5,743 nt of DNA. Origin: Chitinophagaceae bacterium. Lineage in GTDB: Bacteria > Bacteroidota > Bacteroidia > Chitinophagales > Chitinophagaceae. Shown piece by piece: positions 1-5,743 of this stretch. Within the stretch, counting starts at the first letter, position 1; every line of letters begins with the position of its first letter. The notes below the pieces were generated by a model. That model was given only the letters and a program-made list of their open reading frames with translations, had not been told where the DNA came from and did not search any database. Position numbers and translations under genes: made by a program. The stretch covers positions 1 to 5,743 of the forward strand of contig PLEB01000088.1 of assembly GCA_003136915.1 (NCBI GenBank), given 5' to 3'.

Positions 1-261
1 CTGCTCAGCATTTATTCAGTTACTCATTTTCTGTTTTATCCTGCATTTATTATCAGTCTCATTTATTTTCATTGGACCCTGACCCTTTCAGTCTTCGGAC
101 TGCGATTCCTGATTCAGGGAATAGTTTATTTCAGGACGATGAAAAAACTGAATGAGATTGATCTTTTTCCTTTCTGGTGGTTGCTGGATATCTGGATGAC
201 CGGATATTATCTCATTTTTGCACCTTCATTATGGAAGAAGCCGCGCATGGAATGGAGATAG
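1..261 (+). CDS. C-terminal end of a membrane protein, probably a family 2 glycosyltransferase (5' partial)
   Basis: Frame 1 is open from the first base and ends at TAG 259-261, giving the last 86 residues of a protein whose start lies outside the window. The visible part is hydrophobic and aromatic. There are two or three candidate membrane segments: residues about 1-23 (rich in L, I, F, Y), about 26-46, and about 57-80 (includes FPFWWLLDIW). Between the last two lies a short basic stretch, RTMKKLNEID. The tail is basic and ends KKPRMEW R. In Bacteroidota, a membrane-anchored glycosyltransferase often sits just before rsmG and has a C-terminus of this kind; that family call rests on memory of this arrangement and on the tail, since the catalytic domain is not in view. 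The stop overlaps the likely rsmG start by 10 bases, so the two genes are probably co-transcribed and translationally coupled. Another integral membrane protein is possible. Confidence 0.6.
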   Translation: MLSIYSVTHFLFYPAFIISLIYFHWTLTLSVFGLRFLIQGIVYFRTMKKLNEIDLFPFWWLLDIWMTGYYLIFAPSLWKKPRMEWR

Positions 262-926
262 TCACCCGTTATTTTGCTGACTTTACGAAGTTGCAACTGG
301 AACAGCTTACTGCGCTGCAAGCGCTGTATACTTATTGGAATGACCAGATCAATGTGATTTCACGAAAAGATATCGGAAGCCTTTACGACAAGCACGTGCT
401 GCATTCTCTGAGTATTGCTGCCGTTTTTGATTTCCGTGCAGGAAGCCGGGTGATTGATATTGGCACAGGCGGCGGGTTCCCGGGCATTCCCCTTGCCATT
501 TATTTTCCCGAGGTGCATTTTCACCTGGTTGACAGTATTGGGAAAAAACTGAAAGTAGTGGAGGCCGTTAAAGAATCTCTGGAATTGAAAAATGTGAGCA
601 CCGAACATACCAGGGCAGAGGAAATCACCGGAAGAAAATTTGATGTCACAGTTTCCCGTGCCGTTGCTCCATTAAAGGATTTATGGAAATGGTCGAAGCC
701 ACTTCTTAAAGCAATGCCTGAGGAACCTGCAGGGGAGCTGCCGTTTGCCAACGGGCTGATTTGCTTAAAAGGCGGTGATTTGTCTGCGGAGATTGCAGAA
801 AGCGGTACAAGGCCGAAAATCAGGGAGATCATTCAGTTTTTTCCAGAAGAATCGTTCCGTGGAAAATATATCCTTCATGTACCAGGGATCCCTGCTCCCC
901 ATCTCCAAAGGAAAGGGCCTATTTAG
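252..926 (+). CDS. rsmG: 16S rRNA (guanine527-N7)-methyltransferase RsmG (GidB)
   Basis: RsmG is a cytoplasmic SAM-dependent enzyme that makes m7G at position 527 of 16S rRNA; in other bacteria its loss gives low-level streptomycin resistance. The 224-residue product has the family signatures in order: an N-terminal helical part with NVISRKD (34-40) and DKHVLHSL (46-53), the glycine-rich SAM loop GTGGGFPG (71-78) after VIDI, an acidic strand end HLVDS (91-95), VSRAVAPL (134-141), and LKGGD (172-176). The frame stays open up to a GTG at 177 and also has an ATG at 231. I chose ATG 252 because the length then fits the family (E. coli 207 residues), the protein begins directly before the conserved helical domain, and the overlap with the upstream gene is only 10 bases. 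A weak purine run (AGAAG, 236-240) lies 11 bases before this ATG. The C-terminus (HLQRKGPI) is normal. The function is secure; the start is moderately sure. Confidence 0.95.
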   Translation: MEIVTRYFADFTKLQLEQLTALQALYTYWNDQINVISRKDIGSLYDKHVLHSLSIAAVFDFRAGSRVIDIGTGGGFPGIPLAIYFPEVHFHLVDSIGKKLKVVEAVKESLELKNVSTEHTRAEEITGRKFDVTVSRAVAPLKDLWKWSKPLLKAMPEEPAGELPFANGLICLKGGDLSAEIAESGTRPKIREIIQFFPEESFRGKYILHVPGIPAPHLQRKGPI

Positions 927-960
927 TTGTTCTCCAGGCGACCATCGGTTGCAACAGAAC

Positions 961-2289
961 TTATTTTAGAATCAAAGACAAAATCCAAACCATTACAAAG
1001 GAAGTAAGTCCCATGAAAATAGTAGAAACGGTATACACCCGGAGCATGGTTTTCATATCCAGGCCGGAAAATTTCGCTATAACCCAGAAATAAGCGTCGT
1101 TGGCATGGGAGATCATCATGGAACCCGCACCCATGGATAAAACGCATAACAATGGACCATTTGTAGGAGAAAGTCCGAGAGAAGGCAACAGCGGATGAAC
1201 AATAGAAGCGGCGGTGACGATTGCAACGGTGGAAGAACCCTGCGCAGTTTTTAAAACGAAGGTTAGCAAAAAAGGAAAAAATATTCCCAGACTTCCGAGA
1301 GGCAATGATGTGCTTATTTGCTGGCCCAGATGTGTTGCTGCCAATACAGCTCCGAAAGCGCCGCCCGCGCCAATGATCACCAGGATGCCGCCTGCTTTTT
1401 CCGCTGAATCCTGTAATAGCGCACCTAATTCTATTTTTCTCCACGAGCGCTTTGCAGTCAATGCCAGCAGTATCCCGATGGCCAGGGCTATTTCCGGATC
1501 ACCCAATAAAAAGAAAACAGAGCGCCAGCCGGTCCCCGAACTTTCAATAGTAAGAAAGGATTTAATTGTTATGAGCAGGATCGGTACCAACACCGGCAGA
1601 AACGCATATAACACGCCTGGTAATGGAACAGTAATTTCCTTGTCACCTGAATTCTCTTTTAGAAATGCAGGATCTTTTTTCCCGGCATAGTTAGTCCATA
1701 GATGGCCGACAACCGCTGCAGGTATTGCAATGATCCCGCCAGTTAAAATCAGTCTTCCGAAATCAATCGCAAAAATTCCGGCGGCAGCGGAAGCACCCGG
1801 ATGGGGAGGAATCAGGCAGTGAATTGCATACAAGCCCGTGGCCAGAGATATGGCCAGTACGGCAACCGGCATGCCTGTACGCCTTGCCAGGGAATTATTT
1901 AGTCCGCTTAGTACGATGTAGCCGGAATCGCAGAAAATTGGCAATCCCACCAGGAATCCCGTAAGGCTCATGGCAACCGGGGCACGTTTCTCACCAACTT
2001 TTTTTAAAATATAATTCGCCATAACCCGGGTGCTGCCGGTATGTTCCAGGATCACGCCCAGTGTAGTTCCAAAAACAATAATTAATCCGATAGATTTCAT
2101 GATGTTTCCAAAACCATCTTTTATTGAAGCAATGATTTCCCCAGTGGGAAGCTGAACACCCAAACCCACCACAAAGCAGGAAATTATCAAAGCGAAAAAT
2201 GCGTGGACCCTGTATTTTGTTGTGAGAATAACAATCAGCAGAATCCCTATGCATAAGCTGATCAGCGCAGGTAAGAAAAGGGAATGCAT
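961..2289 (-). CDS. GntP-family gluconate/organic acid:proton symporter
   Basis: This is an inner-membrane transporter of the GntP family, whose members take up gluconate and related sugar acids or hydroxy acids by proton symport. The 442-residue product is almost wholly hydrophobic, with roughly 12 or more predicted membrane segments, and the length matches the family. Recognisable family stretches are GLPIFCDSGYIVL (115-127), HCLIPPHPG (157-165), AQGSSTVAIVTA (349-360) and SHANDAYFWV (394-403). I start it at the ATG whose complement is 2287-2289. The frame extends upstream to a TTG at 2418, but that extension would be 43 polar residues partly encoded by a heptamer repeat, whereas the chosen start leads straight into the first membrane helix (LFLPALISLCIGILL). 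No gluconate kinase, dehydratase or GntR-type regulator is in view, so the substrate (gluconate, glycerate, another sugar acid) cannot be fixed and I give no symbol. It converges with rsmG (34-base gap) and diverges from a response regulator. Confidence 0.93.
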   Translation of the reverse strand: MHSLFLPALISLCIGILLIVILTTKYRVHAFFALIISCFVVGLGVQLPTGEIIASIKDGFGNIMKSIGLIIVFGTTLGVILEHTGSTRVMANYILKKVGEKRAPVAMSLTGFLVGLPIFCDSGYIVLSGLNNSLARRTGMPVAVLAISLATGLYAIHCLIPPHPGASAAAGIFAIDFGRLILTGGIIAIPAAVVGHLWTNYAGKKDPAFLKENSGDKEITVPLPGVLYAFLPVLVPILLITIKSFLTIESSGTGWRSVFFLLGDPEIALAIGILLALTAKRSWRKIELGALLQDSAEKAGGILVIIGAGGAFGAVLAATHLGQQISTSLPLGSLGIFFPFLLTFVLKTAQGSSTVAIVTAASIVHPLLPSLGLSPTNGPLLCVLSMGAGSMMISHANDAYFWVIAKFSGLDMKTMLRVYTVSTIFMGLTSFVMVWILSLILK

Positions 2290-2336
2290 GAAGTGTTTTA
2301 GGGTGATTTTACTTTTTTGGCCTGTTGGAGGTAAGG

Positions 2337-2344
2337 TAAATTTA
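2337..2344 (-). promoter_or_regulatory. Possible -7 element for the GntP permease (weak)
   Basis: The self-complementary octamer TAAATTTA resembles the Bacteroidota primary sigma factor -7 element (consensus TAnnTTTG), with the last base different. Read on the minus strand it would place a transcript start about 40 bases before the permease ATG, a reasonable leader length. No clear TTTG-type -33 box is found at the expected distance, where the heptamer repeat lies instead. This is a guess from one short match in AT-rich DNA. Confidence 0.2.
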
Positions 2345-2360
2345 AGCCTTCCGGTGGAAA

Positions 2361-2441
2361 GGTTGACGGTTGACGGTTGACTGCCCTTAGTTTTGAATTC
2401 GAACCTGAGATCCGTCAACCGTCAACTGTCAACCGTCAACG
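2361..2441. repeat. Inverted arrays of a GTTGAC heptamer (3 copies + 4 copies) forming a potential long hairpin
   Basis: The left arm, 2361-2381, is three perfect tandem copies of GGTTGAC. The right arm, 2414-2441, is four tandem copies of GTCAAC plus one variable base (C, T, C, G), the reverse complement of the left unit. Positions 2361-2381 pair with 2414-2434 over 21 bases, with only G2368 opposite T2427 not Watson-Crick; in plus-strand RNA that is a G-U pair, in minus-strand RNA a C-A mismatch. The loop is 32 bases (2382-2413) and unrelated in sequence. The repeat sits between two divergent genes and ends 30 bases before the regulator ATG, so it could lie in a leader or promoter. Every unit core matches GTYRAC. 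There is no following T-run on either strand to make it a typical intrinsic terminator. Its function is unknown. Confidence 0.9.
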
Positions 2442-2471
2442 AAAATATCTTGAACTTCAAACTTAAACCCA

Positions 2472-3134
2472 ATGTCCATCTCTGTATGCATTGTAGAGGA
2501 CAATACTGAAATACGAAATGTATTGGAACTGATGATCCTGAAGGCAGACGGATTTGAATTAGCCGGAAGTTGTTGTTGTTTTCAGGAAGCCATTATCCTG
2601 ATTCCAGCGCTGAAGCCCCAGGTGGTGCTGATGGATATCAATCTGGGTAATGATGAAAACGGCACGGATATCATTTGCGAACTCAAGCCAAAATATCCCG
2701 GCATACAATTTTTGATGTGTACGGTATATGAAGATGATGAAAAAATATTCGAGGCACTGCATGCAGGAGCCAACGGATATATTCTCAAGAAAACGCTTCC
2801 GGGCAGTTTGCTGGATGCCATCAGGGAAATTGTGGAAGGGGGCGCTCCCATGAGCAGCCAGATCGCCAGAAGGGTCGTGCGCGTTTTTCAATACCCTGAT
2901 TCCGGAAGCGGCGTGTGGGCCGGATCCTTTTCAGGAAAAGCCAGGCCCTTGCCCGCTTTGTCAGCCAGGGAAAATGAGATCCTGCAGCAACTATCCCGCG
3001 GACTGCTGTATAAGGAAATTGCATCAAACCTCTATATCAGCCAGGAAACGGTGCGCAAGCATGTTTATCACATCTATGAAAAACTCCATGTTGGTAACCG
3101 GGTAGAGGCCATTAATAAATATTTCAGGAGATAG
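2472..3134 (+). CDS. NarL/FixJ-family response regulator (receiver + LuxR-type HTH)
   Basis: This is a cytoplasmic two-component transcription factor of 220 residues, a normal length. The N-terminal receiver domain (about 1-122) has the acidic pair E9-D10, phosphoacceptor D55 in VVLMDINL, the switch threonine T84 and the conserved lysine K106 in YILKK. A linker of about 35 residues rich in G, S and P follows (about 141-162). The C-terminal LuxR-type DNA-binding domain (about 163-218) opens with LSARENEIL and has the helix-turn-helix in KEIASNLYISQETVRKHV (181-198). All phosphorylation residues are intact, so it should be phospho-regulated. No histidine kinase is adjacent, so its partner must be elsewhere. 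The ATG at 2472 directly precedes the first receiver strand. It is divergent from the permease, so control of that gene is possible but not shown. The gene ends with tandem stops TAG TGA (3132-3137). Target genes and signal are unknown. Confidence 0.95.
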   Translation: MSISVCIVEDNTEIRNVLELMILKADGFELAGSCCCFQEAIILIPALKPQVVLMDINLGNDENGTDIICELKPKYPGIQFLMCTVYEDDEKIFEALHAGANGYILKKTLPGSLLDAIREIVEGGAPMSSQIARRVVRVFQYPDSGSGVWAGSFSGKARPLPALSARENEILQQLSRGLLYKEIASNLYISQETVRKHVYHIYEKLHVGNRVEAINKYFRR

Positions 3135-3153
3135 TGATTTTTATGTCCCGGCA

Positions 3154-5031
3154 CTACCAATGCAATTCCAACCGGTTATTGGCCCGGTCAATATCCGCCA
3201 TCCGGTGAGACGGATCTATTTCTATTATTTTCAGATCCGTAAGTCGGCGATTGATTTCGAATTCATAATCGGGACTTGTCCATTTCCATGGTTCGTATGT
3301 GGTGCGGGGGATGGAAATATTTTCTATCGGCTTTGAACCAAACATCAGGTACTGCGGAATATAAGCCAGCTGACGGCTGCCATCTTTGAATTGCAGGAGC
3401 ACATCAATGGGCATGGGCACCTTGCCGATCATACGCAAACGGATCCTTGTTCTTCCATTCACTTCCCATAAACTATCAATCCCGTAATCGATGCTTTTTG
3501 TGCTGTTGATCCAAAAATCCTTATACCAATCAAGCTGCATATCGCTGACTTTTTCTGCAATCCGCATAAAATCATCCGCATTCGGATGTTTGAATCTCCA
3601 CTGCCGGTAATATTCCAACAGAATCTTGTCCAGTACTTCATCCCCGACAATATATCCCAATTGCACCATAAATACGGTTCCTTTATAATAAGACGAGATT
3701 TCATATCCCAGGTTGGTGCTGAAAAAATCTGCATAAGTACTCGAAGGTTCCTGAAAATTGCTTTTAGCAAGCGATAAATACGCATCGTATTCTTGTTTAT
3801 AGATCTGATCTGCAGAAGTATCTTTATTTAAATGGCCCCAATTCCGCGCAGCAGCGTATTGAGTGAATCCTTCATCCATCCAGGGATATTTCAATTCATT
3901 TGTGCCCAGCATGCCCTGATACCAGCTATGCATAAATTCATGCATCCAGCCGCTGGCATCTTTCAAAAGAGTTGCCATAGGATATTCCATCCCACCATCA
4001 CCTCCATGAATAAATGAATATTGTTTATATGGATAAGGGCCATAGGTCCGCTCAATGAATGGCAGAACGAGGGCAGCCTGATCAAGAATATCCAACCATT
4101 TTTTTTCCGGAACATTCGTTCTTTTATAGAGCACGTGCAGGGTAAGATCATTTCGGATTTTTTTAGTCGCGTGTTTGAAGCCGGGATCGGCAGCCCATAC
4201 AAAATCGTGTACGTTCGGGGCAAAGAAATGCCAGGTAAGTTTATCACCGGCAGGCCGCATAACTTTGGTGCCGGACGATTCATATCCATAGCCGATCTGA
4301 TTAGGATTTTGTAAATATCCGGTTCCGCCCAGGATATATGTCTTATCTATGCGGATTTTTACATCAAAATCCCCCCACACGCCATAGAATTCCCGTGCAA
4401 CATAAGGTGTCGGATGCCAGCCCGCATAGTCGTATTCGCATATCTTAGGATACCATTGACTCATGGAATAGCGAACCTGGGTTTCGGGATTGTCGCGACC
4501 GCTCCTGCGGATTTGCAAAGGCACCTGGCCCTCAAATTCCATATCAAAGTTTACTGTACTGTTTGGAAGAATGGGCTTTGTTAGATTTACTTCAAGAATA
4601 GTCTCTTCCATTTTAAACGGTTGCGGCACACCATTCATTTTGAGAGATAATATTTTCTGATAGCCGATTTCATCTGGTTTTAAGTGTTGGATCCTGTCCC
4701 GGACGCGTTCATCCCAGTCGGGATTTCCATGAATAAGGATTTGCCCAAGTGCCCGGCTGTGGTTATCCATCATGCTGTTCGGCTGAAAAGCATTCCAGTA
4801 TAAATGGTAAAAAACTTTTCTTAATGTGTCCGGAGAATGATTGCTGTATTCGAGGTGTTGTTTTCCTGTAAACCGGTTGCTGGTCACATTCATATCAATA
4901 TCCATGAAATACTTTACGCGTTGTTGCCAGCGGTCAGGCTGCGCAAAACCGACAATGGCCATGCCCTGGGCAAGGAGCAAACAGATGGCAATTTGAAATA
5001 TCTTATCTGGCAAAATACGTGTCTGGTTCAT
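3154..5031 (-). CDS. Secreted M1-family zinc metallopeptidase (aminopeptidase-like)
   Basis: This is a gluzincin peptidase of family M1, expected to cleave N-terminal residues from peptides outside the cytoplasm. The 625-residue product begins with a basic N-region and a hydrophobic core (residues about 11-30, IFQIAICLLLA...GFAQ), read as a Sec signal peptide with cleavage near residues 30-31. An N-terminal beta-sandwich region (about 35-290) leads into the catalytic domain. The zinc site is HEFMH (364-368) plus E387 in WMDEGF, with exactly 18 residues between H368 and E387, as in M1 enzymes. The substrate-binding GAMEN-type motif is GGMEY (346-350), and Y448 in SYYKG is the likely catalytic tyrosine. 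A short C-terminal part (about 520-625) replaces the long helical domain of enzymes such as PepN. All catalytic residues are present. It follows rsmI on the same strand after a 31-base AT-rich gap, so co-transcription is likely. Substrate is unknown. Confidence 0.93.
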   Translation of the reverse strand: MNQTRILPDKIFQIAICLLLAQGMAIVGFAQPDRWQQRVKYFMDIDMNVTSNRFTGKQHLEYSNHSPDTLRKVFYHLYWNAFQPNSMMDNHSRALGQILIHGNPDWDERVRDRIQHLKPDEIGYQKILSLKMNGVPQPFKMEETILEVNLTKPILPNSTVNFDMEFEGQVPLQIRRSGRDNPETQVRYSMSQWYPKICEYDYAGWHPTPYVAREFYGVWGDFDVKIRIDKTYILGGTGYLQNPNQIGYGYESSGTKVMRPAGDKLTWHFFAPNVHDFVWAADPGFKHATKKIRNDLTLHVLYKRTNVPEKKWLDILDQAALVLPFIERTYGPYPYKQYSFIHGGDGGMEYPMATLLKDASGWMHEFMHSWYQGMLGTNELKYPWMDEGFTQYAAARNWGHLNKDTSADQIYKQEYDAYLSLAKSNFQEPSSTYADFFSTNLGYEISSYYKGTVFMVQLGYIVGDEVLDKILLEYYRQWRFKHPNADDFMRIAEKVSDMQLDWYKDFWINSTKSIDYGIDSLWEVNGRTRIRLRMIGKVPMPIDVLLQFKDGSRQLAYIPQYLMFGSKPIENISIPRTTYEPWKWTSPDYEFEINRRLTDLKIIEIDPSHRMADIDRANNRLELHW

Positions 5032-5062
5032 AACTTAACTAATAAAAATAATGCATAAAAAT

Positions 5063-5728
5063 CTATCCCGTGCCTTCCAGCACGAGCACAATTTCCCCTT
5101 TGACTCCTTTCTCCGCAAAGTGATCAGTTACTTGTTGCAGTGATCCGCGGATATTTTCCTCATACAATTTAGTTAGTTCACGGCTTACACAACATCTTCT
5201 GTCCGGGCCAAAATACAACATGAATTCCCGGAGGGTTTTCAGGAGCCTGAGCGGCGACTCGTAAAAGACCATTGTTCTTTGTTCAGCAGCAAGTTTCTTC
5301 AGCAGTGTCTGCCGGCCCTTTTTCAGGGGCAAAAATCCTTCAAAGCAAAACCGGTTCATTGGCAATCCGCTATTTACGAGTGCGGGAACAAAAGCGGTTG
5401 CTCCCGGCAGGCATTCCACGCGGATATTTACCTGAATACATTCCCTTACGAGCAAATAAGCAGGGTCCGAAATACCTGGCGTGCCGGCGTCGGTCAGAAG
5501 TGCCATGATTTTCCCCTGAAGCAGCTGATCAACCAGGTGGCGAAGCACTTTATGTTCGTTGTGCTGGTGAAAAGAACTGAGCGGTCTGATGATCTTGTAA
5601 TGGTTTAGCAGTTTTAGTGAAGTGCGGGTATCTTCCGCCAGAATCAGATCGGCATTTTTTAGCGTTTCCAGCGCCCGGAAGCTAATGTCCTGCAGATTGC
5701 CTATAGGAGAAGGAACGAGATAAAGCAT
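5063..5728 (-). CDS. rsmI: 16S rRNA (cytidine1402-2'-O)-methyltransferase RsmI
   Basis: RsmI is a cytoplasmic SAM-dependent enzyme of the tetrapyrrole-methylase fold that 2'-O-methylates C1402 in the decoding centre of 16S rRNA, next to the RsmH N4-methylation of the same base. The 221-residue product shows the family stretches in order: VPSPIGNLQDISFRAL (5-20), AEDTRTSLKLL (31-41), LLTDAGTPGISDPAY (77-91), LPGATAFVPALVNSGLP (107-123), FEGFLPLKKGR (129-139), VFYESPLRLL (154-163) and SRELTKLYEE (182-191). It is shorter than the E. coli protein (286 residues), lacking the C-terminal extension and ending after GEIVLVLEGTG; a short form is usual in Bacteroidota. The ATG at 5728 (complement) is followed at once by the first beta strand, LYLVPSP. 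Only 15 bases of upstream sequence are in the window, so its promoter cannot be judged. It is probably the first visible gene of a unit with the M1 peptidase. Confidence 0.96.
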   Translation of the reverse strand: MLYLVPSPIGNLQDISFRALETLKNADLILAEDTRTSLKLLNHYKIIRPLSSFHQHNEHKVLRHLVDQLLQGKIMALLTDAGTPGISDPAYLLVRECIQVNIRVECLPGATAFVPALVNSGLPMNRFCFEGFLPLKKGRQTLLKKLAAEQRTMVFYESPLRLLKTLREFMLYFGPDRRCCVSRELTKLYEENIRGSLQQVTDHFAEKGVKGEIVLVLEGTG

Positions 5729-5743
5729 GGAGTTAATGTGATA

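Noticed and set aside
929..960. Possible terminator hairpin between rsmG and the permease
   Set aside because: Only a 5-bp stem with a 22-base loop and no adjacent T-run; chance level.
923..1444. 173-codon open frame on the minus strand within the permease
   Set aside because: Same strand but a different frame from the clearly conserved GntP protein; its translation is rich in C, H, F and R without any family motif. It is a shadow.
1214..1690. 158-codon open frame on the plus strand, antisense to the permease
   Set aside because: It lies wholly inside the GntP gene, has no recognisable domain and a low-complexity composition rich in P, R and S, as expected from the reverse complement of membrane-protein codons.
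2361..2441. CRISPR array or transposon end
   Set aside because: Units are 7 bases with no unique spacers between them, so it is not CRISPR; no transposase or target-site duplication is visible around the inverted arms.
2361..2441. Intrinsic terminator
   Set aside because: The stem is much longer than usual, the loop is 32 bases, no T-run follows, and it lies between divergent gene starts where a terminator is not expected.
4972..5031. Lipoprotein signal on the M1 peptidase
   Set aside because: The only cysteine in the hydrophobic stretch (C17) is in the middle of the core rather than at the end of a lipobox, so an ordinary signal peptide fits better.
5032..5062. Separate promoter for the M1 peptidase in the 31-base gap
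   Set aside because: The gap is AT-rich and contains TATTTTTA-like strings on the minus strand, but these lie too close to the ATG for a normal leader and such matches are cheap in AT-rich DNA.

Overview
The window looks like an ordinary chromosomal segment from a member of the Bacteroidota, most likely the Chitinophagaceae/Sphingobacteriia side. That placement is an inference from protein style: a secreted M1 peptidase with a HEFMHSWYQGMLG active-site segment, a short RsmI, a membrane glycosyltransferase tail just before rsmG, weak Shine-Dalgarno signals and AT-rich leaders. Base composition is moderate and even. I see no phage genes, transposases, CRISPR array, tRNA or rRNA.

Layout. (1) Positions 1-926, plus strand: the last 86 codons of a membrane protein, probably a family 2 glycosyltransferase, overlap by 10 bases the start of rsmG, the 16S rRNA m7G527 methyltransferase. 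(2) Positions 961-2289, minus strand: a GntP-family gluconate/organic acid permease, converging on rsmG across 34 bases. (3) Positions 2290-2471: a 182-base divergent intergenic region holding seven copies of a GTTGAC/GTCAAC heptamer, three in one orientation and four in the other, able to form a long hairpin. (4) Positions 2472-3134, plus strand: a NarL/FixJ-type response regulator with no kinase in view. (5) Positions 3154-5031, minus strand: an exported M1 zinc metallopeptidase, converging on the regulator across 19 bases. (6) Positions 5063-5728, minus strand: rsmI, the 16S rRNA C1402 2'-O-methyltransferase, 31 bases upstream of the peptidase and probably co-transcribed with it.

Functionally this is a mix: two ribosomal RNA methyltransferases near the two ends, an uptake permease, an unpaired regulator and an envelope or secreted peptidase. 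Nothing in the sequence ties them into one new system. The most distinctive element is the inverted heptamer repeat between the permease and the regulator. It reads as a non-coding repeat that happens to carry a TTG start, which falsely lengthens the permease reading frame. The coding part of the window is conventional, and I do not claim a new biological system here.
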